A stretch of 11,718 bases of DNA, from positions 51,140 through 62,857 of the forward strand of contig DGZP01000028.1 of the NCBI GenBank assembly GCA_002398565.1, given 5' to 3'. A program made the translations under genes and the position numbers. The notes under the pieces were generated by a model. It had not been told where the DNA came from. It was given only the letters and a program-made list of their open reading frames with translations, and made no database searches. This DNA is from Proteiniphilum sp. UBA4977 (lineage in GTDB: Bacteria; Bacteroidota; Bacteroidia; Bacteroidales; Dysgonomonadaceae). Of the stretch, positions 6,750 to 11,718 are shown piece by piece (position 1 is the stretch's first letter; each line of letters begins with the position of its first letter).

Positions 6750-7157
6750 ATGGAAATTACACACATTGAACACATCGGCATTGCGGTGAAAAGTATTGAG
6801 GAACATCTTCCTTATTATGAAGGTGTTTTGGGGCTCAAGTGCTACAATATTGAAACCGTGGAAGATCAAAAAGTAAAAACAGCCTTCTTCATGGTCGGCT
6901 CCACCAAGATAGAATTGTTGGAGCCTACAAGCGAGGAGAGCACCATTGCCAAATTCATTGAAAAAAGAGGCGAAGGCGTACATCATATTGCCTATGCGAC
7001 CAAAAATGTGAACGAAGCATTGAAGGATGCCGAATCAAAAGGGGTACGTCTGATAGACCAGCAGGCACGACAGGGGGCAGAAGGATTAAAGATTGCTTTC
7101 TTACACCCCAAATCTACAGGAAGCGTCCTCACCGAACTGTGCGAGCATCCGGAATAA
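6750..7157 (+). CDS. mce: Methylmalonyl-CoA epimerase
   Basis: Interconverts the (R) and (S) forms of methylmalonyl-CoA, linking the B12-dependent mutase product to the decarboxylase encoded just downstream. The protein is 135 residues and belongs to the vicinal-oxygen-chelate fold, with two beta-alpha-beta-beta-beta modules. Likely metal ligands are visible: H8 in IEHIGIAV, E55 in TKIELLEP, a histidine of GVHHIAY (78-79) and E129 in VLTEL. The residue after E7-H8 and the HPKSTGSVLTEL ending are typical of bacterial epimerases. It lies 87 nt before mmdA on the same strand with no clear promoter or terminator between, so co-transcription is likely. The gap starts with a short CAGGTT/AACCTG inverted repeat (7158-7163, 7180-7185) without a T tract. 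Confidence 0.95.
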   Translation: MEITHIEHIGIAVKSIEEHLPYYEGVLGLKCYNIETVEDQKVKTAFFMVGSTKIELLEPTSEESTIAKFIEKRGEGVHHIAYATKNVNEALKDAESKGVRLIDQQARQGAEGLKIAFLHPKSTGSVLTELCEHPE

Positions 7158-7244
7158 CAGGTTGAGCAGCATCAAAACAAACCTGCCGCAGAAAAACAAG
7201 CAGACATCGACAAAAACTATCTCGTTAATCTAAAAAATAATCAT

Positions 7245-8807
7245 ATGAGCAATCAACTCGAAAAAGTAAAAGAACTAATCCAGTTAAGGGAAAAGGCCCG
7301 TTTAGGCGGAGGCGAGAAAAGAATTGAATCACAACACCAAAAGGGAAAATACACTGCACGCGAACGCATATTCATGCTTCTTGACGAAGGGAGTTTTGAA
7401 GAGTTCGATATGTTCGTGGAACATCGTTCCCATAACTTCGGAATGGAAAACAGCAAGTTCCTCGGCGATGGTGTTGTCACGGGTTATGGTACAATTGAAG
7501 GGCGTCTTGTCTATATCTTCGCACAGGATTTCACCATTTTCGGCGGATCCCTGTCTGAGATGCAGGCTAAAAAAATATGCAAGGTAATGGACCAGGCCAT
7601 GAAGATGGGAGCTCCCCTGATCGGAATCAACGACTCGGGTGGCGCCCGTATTCAGGAAGGTATCAATGCCCTGGCAGGATATGCAGAAATATTTCAGCGA
7701 AACATCCTCGCTTCGGGGGTAATTCCCCAGATATCCGGTATTTTTGGTCCTTGTGCCGGAGGTGCAGTGTATTCGCCGGCACTTACCGATTTCATTGTCA
7801 TGACGCAGGGCACTTCCTACATGTTTTTAACGGGGCCCAAGGTAGTGAAAACCGTTACAGGAGAAGACGTCACTCAGGAAAACCTGGGAGGAGCCTCAGT
7901 ACATGCCTCCAAATCAGGAGTTGCTCAGTTCGCTGTTGATTCGGAAGAAAACGGTCTAAAGGTTATCCGTCAGCTGTTGAGTTTCATTCCCCAGAACAAT
8001 CTGGAAGAAGCACCCGTCTATGAAAACGACGATCCCATCGACAGGCTGGAAGATGGTCTGAATGACATCATCCCGGACAGTCCTTCCAAACCATACGACA
8101 TGTACGAGGTGATTGGTGCCATCATCGACAAAGGTGAATTTTTGGAAGTCCATGCCGACTATGCAAAAAATATCATCGTAGGATTCGCCCGTTTCAACGG
8201 ACAGTCGGTCGGAATTGTTGCCAACCAGCCTAAATTCCTTGCTGGCGTATTGGATATCAATGCTTCAAGAAAGGCTGCCCGCTTTGTCCGCTTCTGCGAT
8301 GCATTTAACATTCCTCTTGTCACGTTGGTCGATGTACCCGGATTCCTTCCCGGAACAGGACAGGAATATGGCGGTGTAATCACACACGGTGCAAAGTTGC
8401 TCTATGCATATGGCGAGGCCACCGTTCCCAAAATCACCGTTACCCTGCGGAAGTCATACGGAGGGGCACACATCGTGATGAGTTGCAAGCAGCTCCGCGG
8501 TGACATCAATTATGCATGGCCCAGTGCCGAAATCGCTGTCATGGGTGCCGACGGAGCGGTGGAGGTTCTCTACAGCAAGGAGATTGCCACAGAAACGGAC
8601 GCAGAGAAAAAGAACGCCGTGATTGAAGCAAAAAAACAGGAGTACAACGATCTTTTTGCCAATCCATATGAAGCTGCCCGCTATGGATATATCGACGATG
8701 TGATTGAACCGCGTAATACCCGTTTCCGCGTGATTCGCGCTCTGCAGCAGACACAGACCAAAAAGCTACAAAATCCGGCCAAGAAACATGATAACCTCCC
8801 CTTGTAA
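7245..8807 (+). CDS. mmdA: Methylmalonyl-CoA decarboxylase alpha subunit (carboxyltransferase)
   Basis: Cytosolic carboxyltransferase that moves the carboxyl group from methylmalonyl-CoA to biotin on the carrier subunit, releasing propionyl-CoA. It has 520 residues, the usual length of MmdA and PccB proteins, with two crotonase-like domains. The N-terminal domain carries INDSGGARIQEG (128-139) and GIFGPCAGGAVYSPALTDF beginning at G165, the two oxyanion-hole regions. The C-terminal domain carries DVPGFLPGTGQEYGG (363-377) and LRKSYGGAHIVMS (401-413). Sequence alone cannot separate this from propionyl-CoA carboxylase beta. The linked biotin carrier and sodium-pumping beta subunits, and the lack of a biotin carboxylase, point to the decarboxylase. 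The next gene starts 11 nt after the stop. Confidence 0.94.
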   Translation: MSNQLEKVKELIQLREKARLGGGEKRIESQHQKGKYTARERIFMLLDEGSFEEFDMFVEHRSHNFGMENSKFLGDGVVTGYGTIEGRLVYIFAQDFTIFGGSLSEMQAKKICKVMDQAMKMGAPLIGINDSGGARIQEGINALAGYAEIFQRNILASGVIPQISGIFGPCAGGAVYSPALTDFIVMTQGTSYMFLTGPKVVKTVTGEDVTQENLGGASVHASKSGVAQFAVDSEENGLKVIRQLLSFIPQNNLEEAPVYENDDPIDRLEDGLNDIIPDSPSKPYDMYEVIGAIIDKGEFLEVHADYAKNIIVGFARFNGQSVGIVANQPKFLAGVLDINASRKAARFVRFCDAFNIPLVTLVDVPGFLPGTGQEYGGVITHGAKLLYAYGEATVPKITVTLRKSYGGAHIVMSCKQLRGDINYAWPSAEIAVMGADGAVEVLYSKEIATETDAEKKNAVIEAKKQEYNDLFANPYEAARYGYIDDVIEPRNTRFRVIRALQQTQTKKLQNPAKKHDNLPL

Positions 8808-8818
8808 AAGTAAGGATT

Positions 8819-9742
8819 ATGAATAAATCACCGGCATCTTCTGTTTTGTTTCTTTTGCTGTTTCTTCTATCTTTCACTGCTTGTTCCGAACGCGTAGAAA
8901 ACCCGCGCTGGGTAATTAATGAAGTACTCGTGAACAATGCGGAAAATTTTGTAGACGACTACGGACAAAGGAGCGGATGGATCGAAATATTCAACAATAC
9001 AGCGAAAACGCAAGACATCGGCGGGTATTTTCTGACCAACGACAAGTCGAACCCCAGAAAATACTCCATACCCAGAGGCGATGTACTTACCAGAATTGCG
9101 CCCCATCAGCATATCTTATTTTGGGCAAACAACAAGCCCTACCAGGGAACATTTCACATTAGTTTTGAACTAAACCCCGACGAGGACAATTATATTGCTT
9201 TGTTCGACGAAAGTGGCACGAAGCTGATCGACGAAGTGATCATACCCGGGAAGCAGTTGGCAGATGTTTCATGGGGCTATGCAATGGATGGGGTGAAATA
9301 CGACAAGGCGGGAACACTTCAGCTGACCAGATTAAAAAAGGTCACACCCAGCACCAATAATTACACCCTCGACAAGAATGAAAAAGTCGAGAGATTTAAA
9401 CAACAAGATAAATTTGGAGCATCTATGACAATAACATCAATGTTGGTCGTATTTTGTGCTCTCCTTGTTCTCTATATCGTCTTCAGGTTCGTAGGAAAAT
9501 CTTCGGCCAGATTGAATGAGAAGAGAAGAGGAAAAAGTACAACTGTTGAGACCACAGCAGGAAAACCGAGTACTCAGGATATATCAGGAGAAGTACTTAG
9601 CGCCATATTTATGGCGTTGCACGAAGAACAAAATGACGTACACGATTTTGAACACACTATTCTCACAATCAACAAGATAAGTAAAAATTATTCTCCCTGG
9701 AGTTCTAAAATCTACGGTTTGAGGGAACTTCCGCGAAGATAG
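8819..9742 (+). CDS. Lamin-tail domain / OadG-like membrane subunit of the decarboxylase
   Basis: This 307-residue protein is a likely structural (gamma/delta) subunit of the sodium-pumping decarboxylase. Residues 1-22 form a signal peptide ending in LSFTAC, a loose lipobox with C22. Residues about 31-155 resemble a lamin-tail domain: WVINEVLVNN, then GWIEIFNN, GGYFLTND, and later NYIALFDESGTKLIDEV and SWGY. A single membrane helix follows at about 203-224, then a basic stretch (RLNEKRRGK) and a C-terminal part containing EVLSAIFMALHEE, where OadG-family proteins have their cytoplasmic tail. Predicted topology is lamin-tail outside, tail in the cytoplasm. Position between mmdA and mmdC is where the small anchoring subunit is expected, and no other candidate is present. 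Translation may be aided by TAAGGA at 8811-8816, unusual here. The fold of the N-terminal domain is inferred from motifs. Confidence 0.8.
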   Translation: MNKSPASSVLFLLLFLLSFTACSERVENPRWVINEVLVNNAENFVDDYGQRSGWIEIFNNTAKTQDIGGYFLTNDKSNPRKYSIPRGDVLTRIAPHQHILFWANNKPYQGTFHISFELNPDEDNYIALFDESGTKLIDEVIIPGKQLADVSWGYAMDGVKYDKAGTLQLTRLKKVTPSTNNYTLDKNEKVERFKQQDKFGASMTITSMLVVFCALLVLYIVFRFVGKSSARLNEKRRGKSTTVETTAGKPSTQDISGEVLSAIFMALHEEQNDVHDFEHTILTINKISKNYSPWSSKIYGLRELPRR

Positions 9743-9784
9743 ACAGACAAACGTTTCAATCAACAAAAACAAAAATTTCACATA

Positions 9785-10225
9785 ATGAAGCAATATAAAT
9801 ACAGAATCAATGGCAGTCTCTATAACGTGGTCATCAACAATACGACCGATGAGACAGCAGAAGTGGAAGTAAATGGTATTCCCTACACGGTTGAGATTGA
9901 GAAAAAAGTAAAGAAAATGGTATCCTCTCCGTTCAAGAAGCCGGCGCAGTCAGGTTCACCACAACCCGAAGTAAACACTCCCGTCATCAAACATACGGCA
10001 AACGCAAGTGCCAATTCATTGAAATCGCCGCTTCCGGGTATCATCCTCGATATCAGCTGTAATGTGGGCGACACAGTGAAAAAAGGGCAAAAACTACTGA
10101 TACTGGAAGCCATGAAAATGGAAAACAACATTATTGCGGATAGAGACGGCACCATCAAGGATATTAAAGTAAGAAAAGGAGATTCGGTCTTGGAAGGATC
10201 TGAACTGATTGTTATAGTAGGATAG
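9785..10225 (+). CDS. mmdC: Biotin carboxyl carrier subunit of methylmalonyl-CoA decarboxylase
   Basis: Carries the biotin that shuttles the carboxyl group from the carboxyltransferase (MmdA) to the membrane beta subunit. The 146 residues show an N-terminal beta-rich segment (about 1-45, MKQYKYRINGSLYNV then EVEVNGIPYTVEI), a Pro/Ser/Ala linker (about 47-78) and a C-terminal biotinyl domain (about 80-146). The domain has the attachment motif EAMKME with K111 as the biotinylated lysine. PLPGIILDI and VGDTVKKGQ at its start are typical of biotinyl domains, and the Lys sits 35 residues from the C-terminus, the usual distance. The gene begins 42 nt after the lamin-tail/OadG gene and ends 3 nt before mmdB. 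Confidence 0.95.
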   Translation: MKQYKYRINGSLYNVVINNTTDETAEVEVNGIPYTVEIEKKVKKMVSSPFKKPAQSGSPQPEVNTPVIKHTANASANSLKSPLPGIILDISCNVGDTVKKGQKLLILEAMKMENNIIADRDGTIKDIKVRKGDSVLEGSELIVIVG

Positions 10226-10228
10226 AAT

Positions 10229-11389
10229 ATGGGAAATTTTTTTGATTTTTTAATTGAAAATCTAAACACCTTTATCAGTTACACCGGATTTGCAAACGTA
10301 GAGTCAGGTCATATCATAATGATCCTGTTTGGAATACTGTTTATATTCCTGGCTATCCGCTATGAATTCGAACCTCTACTGCTGGTACCCATTGGTTTTG
10401 GCATATTGATCGGCAACATCCCGTTCGATCTCTCTGCCAACATGGAAATTGGAATTTATGAAGAAGGATCGGTCTTGAATATCCTCTATCAGGGCGTACA
10501 GAAAGGATGGTATCCGCCGTTGATCTTTCTTGGTATTGGCGCCATGACCGATTTTTCTTCCCTGATTTCAAATCCCAAGCTGGTCCTGGTCGGTGCTGCC
10601 TGCCAGTTTGGCATCTTCGGAGCTTACATTATTGCTTTGCAGCTAGGATTTGAGCCGACAGAGGCCGCATCGATCGGGATCATTGGAGGAGCAGACGGGC
10701 CCACGGCCATATTTCTTACCTCAAAGTTAGCTCCACACCTGTTGGGAGCGGTAGCCATATCGGCCTACTCGTACATGGCACTGATTCCGATTTTGCAACC
10801 CCCCTGCATGAGACTGCTCACGACAAAAAAAGAGCGGCTTATACGCATGAAATCGGCACGGGTGGTATCTCAAAACGAGAAGATCATCTTCCCGGTTATT
10901 GGTTTATTGTTGACAGCATTCCTGGTTCCTTCCGGATTGCCCCTATTGGGTATGCTCTTTTTTGGGAATCTGCTGAAAGAGTCAGGGGTAACCCGGCGAC
11001 TGGCAGAGACCGCTCGAGGTCCCATGATTGATATTGTCACCATCCTTCTCGGATTGATGGTTGGTGTCTCCACTCAGGCAACCACTTTCCTGACACCCGC
11101 ATCAGTTAAGATTTTCGTTTTGGGTGCACTGGCATTTATCATTGCCACTTGCGCAGGCGTTCTGTTTGTAAAGTTCCTCAATCTGTTTTTGAAAGAAGGG
11201 AACAAAATCAATCCACTGATTGGCAATGCGGGTGTATCGGCAGTACCCGGCTCGGCACGTATGTCGCAGGTTGTTGGGTTGGAATACGACTCTACCAATC
11301 ACCTGCTGATGCATGCCATGGGGCCCAATGTGGCAGGTGTTATTGCATCGGCTGTGGCTGCAGGGTTGATGCTCGGATTTTTGTATTAA
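10229..11389 (+). CDS. mmdB: Sodium ion-translocating decarboxylase beta subunit
   Basis: Polytopic inner-membrane subunit that decarboxylates carboxybiotin and uses the energy to export Na+. At 386 residues it is complete for the OadB/MmdB/GcdB family. Residues known from Klebsiella OadB to matter for ion transport have clear equivalents: D156 in GGADGPT (OadB D203), Y182 in AYSYMAL (Y229), and N328, S337 and R344 in the NPLIGNAGVSAVPGSAR motif (N373, S382, R389). Other conserved parts are GIGAMTDF (102-109), PLLGMLFFGNLLKESGV (238-254) and HAMGPNVAGVI (362-372). It starts 3 nt after mmdC, so translation is probably coupled. Substrate choice lies in the alpha subunit, so the label MmdB rather than OadB comes from context. 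Confidence 0.94.
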   Translation: MGNFFDFLIENLNTFISYTGFANVESGHIIMILFGILFIFLAIRYEFEPLLLVPIGFGILIGNIPFDLSANMEIGIYEEGSVLNILYQGVQKGWYPPLIFLGIGAMTDFSSLISNPKLVLVGAACQFGIFGAYIIALQLGFEPTEAASIGIIGGADGPTAIFLTSKLAPHLLGAVAISAYSYMALIPILQPPCMRLLTTKKERLIRMKSARVVSQNEKIIFPVIGLLLTAFLVPSGLPLLGMLFFGNLLKESGVTRRLAETARGPMIDIVTILLGLMVGVSTQATTFLTPASVKIFVLGALAFIIATCAGVLFVKFLNLFLKEGNKINPLIGNAGVSAVPGSARMSQVVGLEYDSTNHLLMHAMGPNVAGVIASAVAAGLMLGFLY

Positions 11390-11416
11390 ACAAAAAATCA
11401 ACAAAAATAAAATTTT

Positions 11417-11718
11417 ATGGGTTTAGAACAATTGATGCCAGCTATTGCCGGCATGACCTGGCAGCATCTTATCATGTTAGCTATCGGAGGCATACTTATC
11501 TATCTCGCCATTGCTAAGAACTACGAGCCCACCCTGCTTTTACCGATGGGGTTTGGTGCCATTCTGGTGAATATACCTCTTTCTTCGGCTCTGACACAGA
11601 TCGACCCGGCAACGGGTCAGGCAGTGGAAGGGGTGCTCAACGTCTTTTTCGAAGCCGGTATCGCCACGGAGATTTTCCCCTTACTCATCTTTATTGCGAT
11701 CGGGGCAATGATCGATTT
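11417..11718 (+). CDS. Second decarboxylase beta subunit, 5' part (runs off right edge)
   Basis: The first 100 codons of another OadB/MmdB-type membrane protein begin 27 nt after mmdB, in an A-rich gap with no promoter or terminator. The visible part has the family's first helices: LIYLAIAKNYEPTLLLPMGFG (residues about 27-47), VNIPLSSAL, and PLLIFIAIGAMIDF (88-101). It lines up with residues about 27-109 of the complete MmdB (FLAIRYEFEPLLLVPIGFG, then PPLIFLGIGAMTDF), but differs at many positions, including GAMIDF against GAMTDF, and has a different loop around 54-80. So it is a diverged paralogue, not a recent copy. Whether it is intact, and whether further decarboxylase subunits follow, cannot be seen here. 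Confidence 0.88.
   Translation, partial: MGLEQLMPAIAGMTWQHLIMLAIGGILIYLAIAKNYEPTLLLPMGFGAILVNIPLSSALTQIDPATGQAVEGVLNVFFEAGIATEIFPLLIFIAIGAMID

Noticed and set aside
7245..8807. Propionyl-CoA carboxylase beta subunit as the name for the carboxyltransferase
   Set aside because: The family resemblance is real, but the operon has OadB-type sodium-pump subunits and no biotin carboxylase, so the decarboxylase assignment is favoured.
1..11718. Mobile elements, CRISPR arrays, tRNA or rRNA genes, defence or toxin-antitoxin systems
   Set aside because: I saw no transposase, integrase, regularly spaced repeats, structural RNA signatures or recognisable defence genes. All substantial frames are accounted for by housekeeping and fermentation genes.

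Overview
The window looks like chromosomal core-metabolism DNA from an anaerobic member of the Bacteroidota, most likely the order Bacteroidales. Three things point there: near-perfect TAnnTTTG promoter -7 boxes ahead of most transcription units, a general lack of Shine-Dalgarno sequences, and a Bacteroidales-style gene content (a monofunctional proline dehydrogenase beside a 543-aa P5C dehydrogenase, the pair cmk-ispH, and a methylmalonyl-CoA decarboxylase cluster whose small membrane subunit is fused to a lamin-tail domain). I see no tRNA, rRNA, CRISPR array, insertion sequence, phage gene or defence system.

Left part (1-2575): a divergent proline-catabolism pair. The 5' 209 codons of proline dehydrogenase run leftward off the window edge and pruA runs rightward. 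Together they would oxidise proline to glutamate. The 267-bp gap between them carries a candidate promoter for each direction and overlapping short inverted repeats. pruA ends in a good intrinsic terminator.

Middle part (2527-6690): a TerC/Alx-family membrane protein gene preceded by an unusually long (about 175-nt), possibly structured leader with a 14-codon upstream ORF. Next come cmk (CMP kinase) and ispH (last step of the MEP isoprenoid pathway), which overlap by 14 nt, and then pfkA (glycolytic commitment step) under its own well-formed promoter. A perfect 12-bp inverted repeat lies just after pfkA.

Right part (6750-11718): a six-gene, same-strand propionate module: mce (methylmalonyl-CoA epimerase), mmdA (carboxyltransferase), a lamin-tail/OadG-like membrane subunit, mmdC (biotin carrier), mmdB (sodium-pumping beta subunit), and the start of a second, divergent beta-subunit gene only 27 nt downstream. 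No biotin carboxylase is present, so the predicted direction is decarboxylation of methylmalonyl-CoA to propionyl-CoA coupled to Na+ export. This is the sodium-pumping step of succinate-to-propionate fermentation.

Most of the window is well-known metabolism. The parts most worth a second look are the lamin-tail/OadG fusion, the tandem beta subunits, the terC leader and the inverted repeat behind pfkA.
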